A DNA stretch of 64,000 nt from Lingula anatina (taxonomy: Eukaryota; Brachiopoda; Lingulata; Lingulida; Lingulidae): positions 965,922 through 1,029,921 of the forward strand of contig NW_019775525.1 in NCBI RefSeq assembly GCF_001039355.2, read 5' to 3'. Both the position numbers and the translations under genes were made by a program. The notes below the pieces were generated by a model. The model searched no databases, was not told the DNA's origin, and worked only from the letters and a program-made list of their open reading frames with translations. Below, one piece after another: positions 14,040 to 26,529 of this stretch (position 1 is its first letter; every line of letters begins with the position of its first letter).

Positions 14040-14316
14040 TTTAACACCAGAACCATGGTTATCACAATTATTCTGAAATCTGTGCTTGCCATCTGACCAC
14101 GTAGACATTCGTAGATGGCTATCCTCCATAGTAATCTCTTAAGAGATTTTGCAAAAACCACTCATGAAAAAAAAAAAAAAACAATCACTTAACTTTGAAT
14201 ATCTGAACAAATTCATAAACCATTGAAAAGTATGGGAAAATTGTCATTTACATCAGGAAAATCCGTGATATGGCACTTTTCCCGCCAAAATGAAAAGATG
14301 TCATCCCTCTGTAAGT
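14040..14316. mobile_element. Decayed copy of the TTAA-flanked element
   Basis: Aligns by eye with 58680-58945. Shared blocks include the stretch around tctgaccacgta, the gatggctat block, an A-rich tract, the ccattgaaaagtatgggaa block and a terminal atccctctgtaag matching the 3' inverted repeat of the intact copy. The 5' end is hard to place. Old non-autonomous transposon in a CASZ1 intron. Confidence 0.6.
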
Positions 14317-15576
14317 ACAGATTCCTGCTCCGTCCCATAAATTATGAAAACTGCACATTGTCACAGTTTTCCCCTATTACATTATATAATGACAGGGCGG
14401 GAGGGGGCCTGATGGGATTTAGCCTATTAAGGTCAGATATGTTAAGTTTGTTGTTTTTGAGCAGGAAAAGGTTGATTTGTGTTCGACAGTGCGGGCTTTG
14501 TTTTATTGTGTTTTTCGTGTCCAGGAATACTGATCAAACTTATTATAAAACCAACATTTGTGTGAGCGTGGTCATGTGGAGGAAATGATGACCAATGCGT
14601 TTATGATAGATGGTTTTTGGTCAAGGTTGCATATTGGTTCAGAGATGGGAGGTACGTCTAGTTCATTTTCGTTAAGCTAAGAATGCATGCATGCACGCGC
14701 GTGTGCATACACACACACACATTGTTGCACTTATCATAATATAAACGTGTTGTTGAACATGTTACTAATAATGAAATTTAAAAGAAAAAAAACCTATAAT
14801 TATGCCTATATAAGTGTCATTCCAAGTAAAAACTGTGCCCTGGAATAAAATGGATATTGAAAAAATGACATCTTATATTTATATAACAACATCTCATGTT
14901 ATATTTTGTTTAAATATCTGTATAAGCCTGAATGCTTCAATATTTAAAGCCTGACTGAGAACTGATGAGCCTCCCTGTGTTTTATCTTGTACATCAGGTA
15001 TCAAGTTAAACGCTCAGGTTAAAAAGGTTGTGTTTCCATTATCTCCTTGCCTCCCACAATTCCTATGATTATTTATGTATAAAGTACTCTGACTAATGTA
15101 TGACTTGACCAAAAGGGACCATTATTGCTATGGACAAGCCATTTTTGAAAATTATCTCCTTTTTTTCTGAATAATATCCTGTAGTGACTCAGAGCTTTCC
15201 AGATAAGGAAGTTTGGTGGGAATGTTGTGAGTAATTTTTCATGAAAAACAACAATTTTGCCTTGTTTTGCTGAAAAGATGAGTTTATTGTGGCCAAAATT
15301 ATTTGATTAAATTTACCATGTATAATTCATATTATGCCCATATTTAGTTAGGTGAAGTGAAACAGATGAAAATGTGGTAGTTTTCCGTTTTCCTCAGATG
15401 AAAAAGTCGCTATACCTCTATGACATTAAAATATCTATTGTGATTTCTATCAGTTTAACGGCTTTGTTTTTTTCATCTTTATCAAGTATCGCAATCTCTG
15501 AAAAATAACTTAAATGGTAAAAGCGTGCTTCTTGATATTATCTCCTGTTGTAAGTATCGTGTTGTATTATTGACAG

Positions 15577-18500
15577 GTTCTTTGAAGAAATTCACCAATA
15601 GTGCCGAATACGTGAAGGCTGTCTTCTCACCAGATGTCTCTCCTCAGACCATATCCGCCAAACTGGCCGGGGAACTCCTCCCCGACTACAGCAAGTATAT
15701 CAAGAGGTATTGATAAGATACAATTTTACTAATAAATAAATTAAGGTTTTTATTAAATTGTTTCATTTAAATTGATTTTTAATAATAATTGTTTTAGTCC
15801 ATTTTTGTAAAGGAAACTTTTAAATTATTGATTCAAAATAAAGAAAAACAGATGAACACTATTTTTTATGTGTGTTTGGGTTCGTGCTTGCATGCATTCA
15901 CGTGCGTGCATGTGGGTGTGTAACTTGATTAAGTATTGCTAAATGAGCGTGCTTGCAGATATTAAAAAACAGCCAGTAGAACTTAGATACAGGTAGTACA
16001 CTTTAATGCATTGATAATAATGCCTTCTATCTTTTGCCTTACAGGTTTGTCTCATTTGCGGACTGTGGAGGCAACCACTGCCAAGACATGGGATACAAGG
16101 AACACTACCACTGTGTGGACTGCAGTTTCAGGGTGAGAGCATGTTTCATGTGTGAGCACTCTTTGGGGATGTGGCTCTCAGTTGGAAAGAGCAGATTTCT
16201 TAAGCTTGGCACTGTCATCTGTCTCTTACAACACAATTCCTGTCTCAACTAGCACATTTATATTTCTCAGCTTGAAAATATTTTTGCCACGAATACTTGA
16301 TTAAAGCAATAAAGAAATATCTTCTATTTAAAGGACTTTAATGGTAATGCCAAAACAGTTTATTTTTATTTTTCAAGAGCTTGAATGGTATGGTATCACC
16401 AAAACAGTTTTTTCCTTATTGAATAATTAAAATTTTTTTTTACCTTTCCCCAGGTTTTCATCAAGAAAGAAGAGATGATCCGCCATTTCAAGTGGCACAA
16501 GAAGCGAGATGACTCCCTGCAGCATGGTTTCATGCGCTACAGTCCCATGGATGACTGCTTTGCTAAGTTTGGCAACTGCACACACTGTGGCAAGCAGACT
16601 CATTACCACTGCATACAGGTGAATAATGGCCCCTCTCCTCTCCCCCCCTTCTCTATCTCTCTCTCTCTCTCTCATTTTGTATTAATTGGGATTTCAATAA
16701 AACTTAATTATTTTCACAGTTACTTATTGCATAAAACTGCATGCCACGTTCCAAAACCAGTATTTTGATTTTCTTTTCTTTGCTTTTGTTTCTTTCAATT
16801 TTCATACAGAATTATGCAATTCTTCAAATATCCAGTTTTTATTGCAATGCCATGCAAGATATAGGTCCAAATGATATCTATACATTTCTAAATTAATATT
16901 CTATATTCTCTAATTTTTTCAACAGTCTGGCTGTAACAAAGTCTACATCAGCACCTCAGATGTTCAGATGCATGCCAACTACCACCGCAAAGATTCTGCC
17001 ATCATTCAGGAAGGATTTCAGAGATTTCGAGCCACAGAGGATTGTGGGACGCCATCTTGTCAGTTTTATGGGCAGCGTACCACCCACTTCCACTGCCGCC
17101 GCTCCAGTTGTAATTTCACCTTTAAAAACAAGGCTGATATGGGTAAGAAGATTAGTTAAACAAATAGCTCTCCCTTTGATAATAAGTGATGGGAATATTT
17201 CTCATTTGGAAATTTTTCACTGTGTCAAATTGATATTACATTATTAAATTTACTGTATTTAGTTCACAATTGAGAAGAGATAGAGAAAAAAATCATTACG
17301 GGTCTCCATTTTGCTCAGATGAGGTACAAAAAAATACATATTTGTATATTTGTCATCTTATAATGATCAATATATGCTAATGACTTAAATCAAACAAGTT
17401 GTTTTTTTTTCTTTTCAGAAAAACACAAAGCATACCACCAGAAGGATGAAATTCTTTCTAAGGATGGCTTCAAGAAGTTCATGAAATATGAACACTGCAC
17501 ATTCCAAAACTGCAAGTACTCCAAAGTCAGTAACCACATTCATTGCATTCGACCTGGTGAGTGGATTTTTCTTGTGCAGAATAATTTTTACAAATACATA
17601 TTAAAAAAAATTGTTAACCCCAGTATAAAAAATTATCCTACTGCATGCCTGTACTGACCCAGGCTCTATTCACACTAATAAAATTTCTTCAAGCCAAACA
17701 GCTTGATAATTTGAGTCAAATTAAATTTTTGCACTAAGTTATTTATTTGGTTGAAAAGGTTAAATAAATTATTTAACATCTTACTCGGCCGAATTTCAAT
17801 ATCTTAGACAATATGCTATGCTGAAGCATGCCTTGCTAGAATAAGTCCAGGTCAGATTTGTTCTGTTCTACTACTTTTGTTCCGATACATATTGGTCAGT
17901 ATTTATTTAGCAAATCTTCAATGTTTCATTATAATTTTTAGGTTGTGACTATGTACTACATTCCACTGGACAACTTTATTCCCACAAGCGAAAGCATGAA
18001 CGTCGTGACTTCGAACATGCCTACAAACGTTTCAAAGAGGAGCAACATTTCAAAAAGCGTGTCTCCGTGGGACCCGTCCCCATTGCACCTATGCCTACAA
18101 GTGGTATCCCACAATTCACCTTGCAGAACTTCCAACTTCCTGTCATCAAGCAGGAGGCGGAATATGTGGACATTGATGATCTCGTTAAGATGAAACTGTC
18201 ACGAGAAAATACACCAGTGAAGGGAGTTTCCCCCTCTGGAGCATCTAGCCCCTTGGATTTTTCTACCACTTCCTCCATAGGGTCAGATCTTCAGATTAAT
18301 ATGGATACCCAAGATTCCATGATGAGTGTTCGCTCTGAGACCAACTCGCCACAAGAAGAAGATTCCTCAATTAACCTGACCAAAAGTGCTGGAGACATTA
18401 CAGGTGCAACATAATTTTATTGATTGTGGTATTCTTCTTTTACTAACTTAATATCAGTTTTCTCCTCCCTCCTTCTTTCTCTCTCTCATTTTTAGCAGTG

Positions 18501-21500
18501 CGTTTTCTGTAATCATCTACCAGAACTACTGACACCTTTGAAATAAATTTATTCAGCTTAACATTACATATCTTTTAATTGGCTTTCTATAATCAGACTT
18601 ATTCCATCTTAAGATTTGTAAAATTTGCTCAATAATTTTTGTACTATTTTACAGGTGATGACTTAAACAATTCCCTCAATTTACCAATTCCAACCTTTGA
18701 GAAAAAGAAGACAGAGAGTTCGGTAAAGACGGAACCAGCCTCGTTTTCATCCACGCCTACCCACAATACCTCCATGGCAGCTAAAGTAACACCCGCCGAG
18801 GCATCACCCATTGAGAAGCTGACCTTTGACCCCACCAAGCTCCAGGTGACCAAGAATAATGTCAAAGATGATTCGTGGAAAGGGATTCTGACCAGGTAAG
18901 AAATTAGAAATGAAGGGGGGGGGGGGGGACGAGAGGAGTATTATGAATTTTTACCTGAATTTTTGTCATTTCATCTTTTTTGTGCATGTGTGTATGTTGT
19001 GATGAATGGTTTTGATTGAGGTTTAATTCCAACATAAGAAATTTTTTTCATAAAGAGAAAGAGCGAAATGGGGAAAAGAGAAGCTAGAAATAATAATTAT
19101 AATGATAATAATCGTGATGCCTTTTATATTTATAGAAATAGTAATAATGATAATAAAATGTGTATATTATGATATACAGGTATACTGCTAATGACCCGTG
19201 TAACTCCCGCTGTGAATATCTCTATAAAGACCATTACCACTGCAATATCACTGGATGCAATATGGTATTTAGGTCCAAGGAAGGTGTCAGGGAGCATGCA
19301 AGGTAAATATAACACCCAACACAATCTAAATTGATACAATTGCTACATTTTGTTAGTATCTTTAAGGTATGTACATTTACTGTACACTTTTTAAAATTGC
19401 CCAAAGTTATTTTCTATGTGTGCTTATCTTTCAAAACTGAATCCTGTATAGAATATCTTCAAGAAATCAACTGTTTCTGCATATAACATTAAGGTTTTGC
19501 TTTTATTTTTTAGAAACCATGAGCAGCAGGACAAAATCTCTGATCTCACATATATGCAGTTCAATGAGTCTGAGCAGTGTAGCCAGGAATTGTGTCCATA
19601 TGCCAGGAAGGAGAAACACTATCATTGCCTCTGGGTAAGAGAAATGTTCAAATTATTTTTTTCTTCTCTCTGAACCCCATGTTGCCTTCTGTAATTAGGG
19701 AAATGGGAATGCAGAGCATTTTGTGTAATTATTAAAATTTTGATTCATTTATTAATTTGTTTTTTATTATTATAATTCAACTTAACAATTATACACAATG
19801 TTACTGTGTTACTTTCTAATTAAATTGACTGGTTTGTGGCCAGTTTTAATGTCTCAAGCTGATTTTGTGGTTGCCTCACAATATCATATCTCTAAAAATA
19901 ACATAAAACTGATAGCATTTTTTCTTCTATTTTACCTTCTAGGCTAACTGTCAGCGTGTCATCTCCAGCACAGGAGACATATTTGCCCGTCTTACCCACT
20001 ACAGGGAACACGAATACCTCAGTGCTGTTCTCTGTAGGAAGTCCAAACCCTCCTCATCCCAAGGCGGGGACAGCGGGAACCTCTTCAACCATTTTACTCT
20101 CCCCAAAACCCGCCGAGGTCGACCTCCCAAGTATCCAAAAACCCACATCCCTGTGGTGCCAAAAGTAGAGCTGAAAGAGGGCACCTTTGTCGATGATAAG
20201 ACAGAGCTGACAGAGAAGGATTTGGAAAGCCTTAATGCAACAACCAAGGTCATTAAGGGCTTTATGAAGTTCGATGAGGCTCAGCCCTGCCCAGATCATC
20301 TCTGTTTGTTTCATAAAAAGGTTCATTACCACTGCCTTAGACCGCGGTGTCATCACGCCAGTGATAGGGCTGACGTGCTGAATCTTCATTGCCGCGATTT
20401 TCACAACTACATCCACATCCTCGAAGGCTACGAGTTCTTTGATCGCAACATCAACTGTCGCCGTCCACATTGTCATAATAACGGTGCCAATAAGCATTTC
20501 CACTGCACACGCTCACGCTGTGACTATTCGTTTGTGCGGCCAACGACCATGGCACAACATGAGAAAAAACACCAAGAGGGCAGCAAGCAGGCCGAAGGTT
20601 CCTCTCCCTTACCCGTCAAAGTCCCAATTCCAAAAGAGGGCGCTCCGTTTCCTCCATCAACTGTAACAGCCAATCAGGCACTGGCTTACAAACTGACCCC
20701 GGAAAAAGATACTGAGGCCAAGAACATTGTCAAGGCAAAAGGTACCTTCTTCCCCACCAGTGGGGGCATGCCTGTCAGCATCCCCAACACTGCTGCTGGC
20801 ATGATGGGCACTCAAATGATCAGTCACATGATGCCTCAAATCATCTACACCTCGGCAGGACCAATTGCCGTAGCTCAACCGGTACTCATGGCAGCTCCCC
20901 AGCAGTTGGCGTCTTCGTCAGCAACATCGCCTACTCTTAGTCCAACGAGTCAAGAAGAGCAGCAGAAAGCCACCATTGCCTCGGCAACTCAGGGTTTCCT
21001 ACCGTTGGCCCTACTTCTGCAGCAGAAAGCAATGCAGAGCATGCCTCAGAACAACTGGGACATGATGAAGGTGCAGATGTATTGCCCAGCGAATGTGAAC
21101 TGTGGGCGGCCATTTTGCAAGCTGAAGAAGCGTGAGCATTTTCACTGCAAAGAGTGCAACCAGGCGTTCTCTTATGAGGACAGATTGAAAGTACACATTG
21201 CCAAACATGGGTTGAAACTGGAGGAAGACCAGCAGATCTGCATAATGCCCACTGCTGCACTTAATCAGAATGTTCCAGTAACTTTTAATGGGAATGAAGC
21301 AACCACAGAAGCAACATCTGATGGGAATGCTAAGGCGGAAGATGGAGATGATGTGGAAGCTTCGTCTTCACTCACCTTGAAACCAGAAGCTTTCACAAGC
21401 ATTTTAGAAAAAGCCCAACAAAACCAGAACAATTCCGAGGAACAGCAGAAGTCGGGTCAGTCACATTCCAAGACAAAAGATGCTGTCCCAGAATGCAATG

Positions 21501-22207
21501 GGGCAGCAGACACTCCGCAGGAGGAATCGCTGGATTTGTCCATCAGCTCCACCGGGGGGTCTCTCCAAGACAGCTCCAGACGGTCAGGACGGAAGAGAAT
21601 TTCCACCCACATGGAGGATTTCATCACCAATGATGAGCCGGCACCAAAGCAGCAGAAGGTATCCCACTCTAGCCCAGTGCCCAATAAAACCGATCCGTTA
21701 CCAGACGGGTTCCAACGGTACCATTACTCCGAGGACTGCGGACACGCCCAGTGTGCACATCGCCAGAACCTGACCCACTTTCACTGCTCCCGTCCTGATT
21801 GTGCGTTCGCATTCACCGACCGTTCCCGCATCGTGCAGCACAGCATACGCCACGAGCGTGTGGACGCCATAATGGGAGGCCAGTTCCAGCAGTATCGCGG
21901 AACCTCAGAATGCGGACGTCCTGATTGCCAATACACAGGGAAGTCTTCTCACTACCACTGTCTGCGTTGTCCATTCATTTGCACAGATACGAGCAAAGTT
22001 TCAGCCCACAGGAAACAGCATTCTAAGATGGAGAAGTTTGCCTCGCAGGGGTTCACGAAAATCTCTCAGACCGCAGAATGTGAAGTGGCCAATTGTCCGC
22101 ATAGCAAGAAGCAGACCCATTACCACTGCGTGTACACTGGCTGCTCTCACTGTGTTCTCAGTCCCTGCCAGATGGCGCAGCACAAACGCAAACACGAAGT
22201 GGCATAA
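15577..22207 (+). CDS. CASZ1: Castor zinc-finger transcription factor, copy A (5'-partial)
   Basis: Ten exons: 15577-15706, 16045-16132, 16454-16618, 16926-17142, 17419-17556, 17942-18403, 18655-18895, 19180-19302, 19514-19634 and 19943-22207 (stop). Every junction is GT-AG and phases chain without a break. The product is recognised as castor/CASZ1, a nuclear transcription factor of neural and cardiovascular fate, from its unusual finger module: C-x4/5-C, a stretch ending H-[YF]-H-C, C-x(2-4)-C, then a His pair. I count twelve modules: four in exons 2-6, one at 19184-19302, one spanning 19566-20010, and six in the last exon (about 20275, 20440, 21077, 21714, 21898 and 22060). Between them lie an acidic/Ser-rich linker with PLDFS and SLDLS (CtBP-site-like), psi-K-x-E sumoylation-type motifs (IKQE, VKTE, LKPE), and an AT-hook-like RRGRPPKY at about 20112. 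The start codon is upstream, perhaps outside the window. Probably allelic with copy B. Confidence 0.93.
16002..16006. other. Empty target site of TWA-family MITE
   Basis: In copy A the intron reads cac-ttt-aatgcattg. At the equivalent place copy B carries a 215-bp element flanked by TTA on both sides (23770-23990). One substitution separates the empty site from the expected TTA target. Confidence 0.85.
16656..16673. repeat. Short (CT)n, variable between copies
   Basis: An interrupted CT tract of about 18 bases. The same position in copy B (24653-24691) is an uninterrupted tract about twice as long. A polymorphic microsatellite immediately downstream of a CASZ1 donor site. Confidence 0.85.
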
Positions 22208-23026
22208 TTCTTCCCTCCACATTTCTTACACAATGGTTGGACGTGCAGCATTACATGCTGCTTCATGTAGTGCTGAAAAAATGCACAAAAATCTACATGT
22301 TGGATGGACCTTTCAGCGTATATGGAATAACGTGTTGCACAAAAGAAACTCATAGAATGGTGTGCATGAGATGTTCAGAAGAGATCTGGAATTTACCATA
22401 ATAAAGGCATGACATATTTCAGCAGGAGGCCATAATATATTCATCAGGATGTGCGGAGAACGTGCTAGTGGTGACAGAGGGAATTTTTTTACAAGGAGAG
22501 AATGCAGTATGATTTGAAACTGTTCTAATGGCAGCACACAAGATAGTCTATAAAAAGAGAGGATAGGAAGATGGAAGAAGTGCTTCAATGAGGAGGCATA
22601 TCGTGCAAAACTGAACTTTGGTCTAGTGGACTAGTAAGCACCAACATCAAACCATGTAGCTTATGAGGAAGGAAGAAAGGATGAAGGAAGTTTGAATGGT
22701 CTTGGAAAGAGATGAAGAGGCAAGGGGGAGGATGTTTCATATACTTAGTAGTGAATATGTGACAAGTATATTTTATTTTCAAATTTATGATATATTATTG
22801 GATGAAGACATTGAATTTGTGGAGTTACACCCATCTTGCACAGACCTTTTCCCAAGCTTGCAAGTTTGTTCAATATATTATACTTAGAATGTCAGGGATG
22901 ATGCAAACACTTTCTATGTAGGATTTTAATGGTGGAGATATTCTTTCCAGAGGATATATATTTTGATACAGGTTCTGTGTCTTAGGATTTGTATGGCACA
23001 TTTCTGAAAAAAAAGCCTTTATGCCT
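22208..23026 (+). other. CASZ1: CASZ1 3' UTR, copy A, cut at gap
   Basis: Follows the stop codon and matches 30217-31036 closely until it stops at the N. It contains no poly(A) signal at a plausible end, so the transcript end is missing from this copy. Confidence 0.85.
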
Positions 23027-23027
23027 N
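23027..23027. other. Single-N assembly gap
   Basis: A lone N joins the broken 3' UTR of copy A to a poly-T tract that precedes intron sequence of copy B. It marks the contig join that creates the apparent tandem CASZ1 pair. Confidence 0.95.
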
Positions 23028-23346
23028 TTTTTTTTTTTTTTTTTTGAAATATGAGTTTATTGTGGTCAAAATTTTTTTATTAAATTTACCATGTATAATT
23101 CATATTATGCCCATATTTAGTTAGATGATATGATACAGATGAAAATGTAGTTTTCTGTTTTCCTCAGATGAAAAAGTCGCTATACCTCTATGACATTAAA
23201 ATATCTATTGTGATTTCTATCAGTTTAACGGCTTTGTTTTTTTCATCTTTATCAAGCATCACAATCTCTGCAAAATAACTTAAATGGTAAAAGCGTGCTT
23301 CTTGATATTATCTCCTGTTGTAAGTATTGTGTTTTATTATTGACAG

Positions 23347-24643
23347 GTTCTTTGAAGAAATTCACCAATAGTGCCGAATACGTGAAGGCTGTTTTCTCAC
23401 CAGATGTCTCTCCTCAGACCATATCCGCCAAACTGGCCGGGGAACTCCTCCCCGACTACAGCAAGTATATCAAGAGGTATTGATAAGATACAATTTTACT
23501 AATAAATAAATTCAGGTTTTTATTAAATTGTTTCATTTAAATTAATTTTTATAATAATTGTTTTAGTCCATTTTTGTAAAGGAAACTTTTAAATTATGGA
23601 TTCAAAATAAAGAAAAACAGATGAACACTATTTTATATGTGTGTTTGGGTTTGTGCTTGCATGCATTCACGTGCGTGCATGTGGGTGTGTAACTTGATTT
23701 AGTATTGCTAAATGACTGTGCTTGCAGATATAAAAAACAGCCAGTACAACCTAGATACAGGTAGTGCACTTAGACCCCATTTCCAGAGATTAGATCGATC
23801 TACTTTAGATCGACCTAACTCCTTGGGGGTTCACGCTAAATAGCTGTCAGCCGGGGGGACATGAAAGTTAATTACCCCCTTACAGCTTGTAGTAGGCGGG
23901 ACGGACTTTTAAGCCGGATTATCTGACAGTAATCTAGTGAGACTCCACCCGGGGATAGATTGATCTAAAAGCTCTGGGAATACAGCCTTAAATGCATTGA
24001 TAATAATGCCTTCTTTCTTTTGCCTTACAGGTTTGTCTCATTTGCAGACTGCGGAGGCAACCACTGCCAAGACATGGGATACAAGGAACACTACCACTGT
24101 GTGGACTGCAGTTTCAGGGTGAGGGAAAAATTTTCCCTCCTTACTCTCACTTGTGTGAGCACTCTTTGGGGGTGTGGCTCTCAGTTGGAAAGAGCAGATT
24201 TCTTAAGCTTGGCACTGTCATCTGTCTCTTACAACACAATTCCTGTCTCAACTAGCACATTTATATTTCTCAGCTTGAAAATTTTTTTGCCACGAATACT
24301 TGATTAAAGCAATAAAGAAATATCTTCTACTCAAAGGGCTTTAATGGTAATGCCAAAACAGTTTATTTTTATTTTTCAAGAGCTTGAATGGTATGGTATC
24401 ACCAAAACAGTTTTTTCCTTATTGAATAATTACGATATTTATTACCTTTCCCCAGGTTTTCATCAAGAAAGAAGAGATGATCCGCCATTTCAAGTGGCAC
24501 AAGAAGCGAGATGACTCCCTGCAGCATGGGTTCATGCGCTACAGTCCCATGGACGACTGCTTTGCTAAGTTTGGCAACTGCACACACTGTGGCAAGCAGA
24601 CTCATTACCACTGCATACAGGTGAATAATGGCCCCTCTCCTCT

Positions 24644-24696
<53 letters not shown>

Positions 24697-26481
24697 GTAT
24701 TAATTGGGATTTCAATAAAACTTAATTATTTTCACAGTTACTTATTGCATAAAACTGCATGCCACGTTCCAAAACCAGCATTTTGATTTTCTTTTCTCTG
24801 CTTTTATTTCTTTCAATTTTCCTACAGAATTATGCAATTCTTCAAATATCCAGTTTGTATTACAATGCCATGCAAGATATATGTCCAAATGATATCTATA
24901 TATTTCTAAATTAATATTCTATATTCTCTAATTTTTTTCAACAGTCTGGCTGTAACAAAGTCTACATCAGCACCTCAGATGTTCAGATGCATGCCAACTA
25001 CCACCGCAAAGATTCCGCCATCATTCAGGAAGGATTTCAGAGATTTCGAGCCACAGAGGATTGTGGGACCCCATCTTGTCAGTTTTATGGGCAGCGTACC
25101 ACCCACTTCCACTGCCGCCGCTCCAGTTGTAATTTCACCTTTAAAAACAAGGCTGATATGGGTAAGAAGATTAGTTAAACAAATAGCTCTCCCTTTGATA
25201 ATAAGTGATGGGAATATTTCTCATTTGGAAATTTTTCACTGTGTCAAACTGATATTACGTTATTAAATTTACTGTATTTAGTTCACAATTGAGAAGAGAT
25301 AGAGAAAAAAATCATTCCGGGTCTCCATTTTGCTCAGATGAGGTACAAAAAAATACATATTTGTATATTTGTCATCTTATAATGATCAATATATGCTAAT
25401 GACTTAAATCAAACAAGTTGTTTTTTTCTTTTCAGAAAAACACAAAGCATACCACCAGAAGGATGAAATTCTTTCTAAGGATGGATTCAAGAAGTTTATG
25501 AAATATGAACACTGCACATTCCAAAACTGCAAGTACTCCAAAGTCAGTAACCACATTCACTGCATTCGACCTGGTGAGTGGATTTTTCTTGTGCAGAATA
25601 ATTTTTACAAATACATATTAAAAAAAATTGTTAACCCCAGTATAAAAAATTATCCTACTGCATGCCTGTACTGACCCAGGCTCTATTCACACTAATAAAA
25701 TTTCTTCAAGCCAAACAGCTTGATAATTTGAGTCAAATTAAATTTTTGCACTAAGTTATTTATTTGGTTGAAAAGGTTAAATAAATTATTTAACATCTTT
25801 CTTGGCCAAATTTCAATATGTTAGACAGTATGCTATGCTGAAGCATGCCTTGCTAAAATAAGTCCAGGTCAGAAACTTGTGATTCGTACTACTTTACTTT
25901 TGTTCCGATACACATTGGTCAGTATTTATTTAGCAAATCTTCAATGCTTCATCATAATTTTTAGGTTGTGACTATGTACTACATTCCACTGGACAACTTT
26001 ATTCCCACAAGCGAAAGCATGAACGTCGTGACTTCGAACATGCCTACAAGCGTTTCAAAGAGGAGCAACATTTTAAAAAGCGCGTCTCCGTGGGACCTGT
26101 CCCCATCGCACCTATGCCTACAAGTGGTATCCCACAATTCACCTTGCAGAACTTCCAACTTCCTGTCATCAAGCAGGAGGCGGAATATGTGGACATTGAT
26201 GATCTCGTTAAGATGAAACTGTCACGAGAAAATACACCTGTGAAGGGAGTTTCCCCCTCTGGAGCATCTAGCCCCTTGGATTTTTCTACCACTTCCTCCA
26301 TAGGGTCAGATCTTCAGATTAATATGGATACCCAAGATTCCATGATGAGTGTTCGCTCGGAGACCAACTCGCCACAAGAAGAAGATTCCTCAATTAACCT
26401 GACCAAAAGTGCTGGAGACATTACAGGTAAAAAAAAATTATGTATTGTGGTTTTCTTCTTTTACTACCTTAATACCAGTTT

Positions 26482-26529
<48 letters not shown>

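Larger units (their letters stand above)
15271..23026. repeat. CASZ1 segmental duplication, copy A
   Basis: This 7.8-kb block matches 23046-31036 base for base over exons and introns, with scattered SNPs, microsatellite length changes and a few indels. It ends at the N at 23027 inside the 3' UTR. Homology begins 3' of unique intron sequence. Divergence of a few percent with one transposon presence/absence difference is typical of alleles in a heterozygous marine invertebrate. A recent tandem duplication is the alternative. Confidence 0.9.

Noticed and set aside
14223-14588. 121-codon plus-strand frame
   Set aside because: Starts within the decayed TTAA element and shows no domain or coding bias.
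16427-16675. Minus-strand frame with Arg-Glu repeats
   Set aside because: Antisense to a CASZ1 exon and the adjoining CT tract.
20054-20503. 149-codon minus-strand frame (also 28063-28512)
   Set aside because: Lies antisense to a castor coding exon and is open only because of that exon's codon use.
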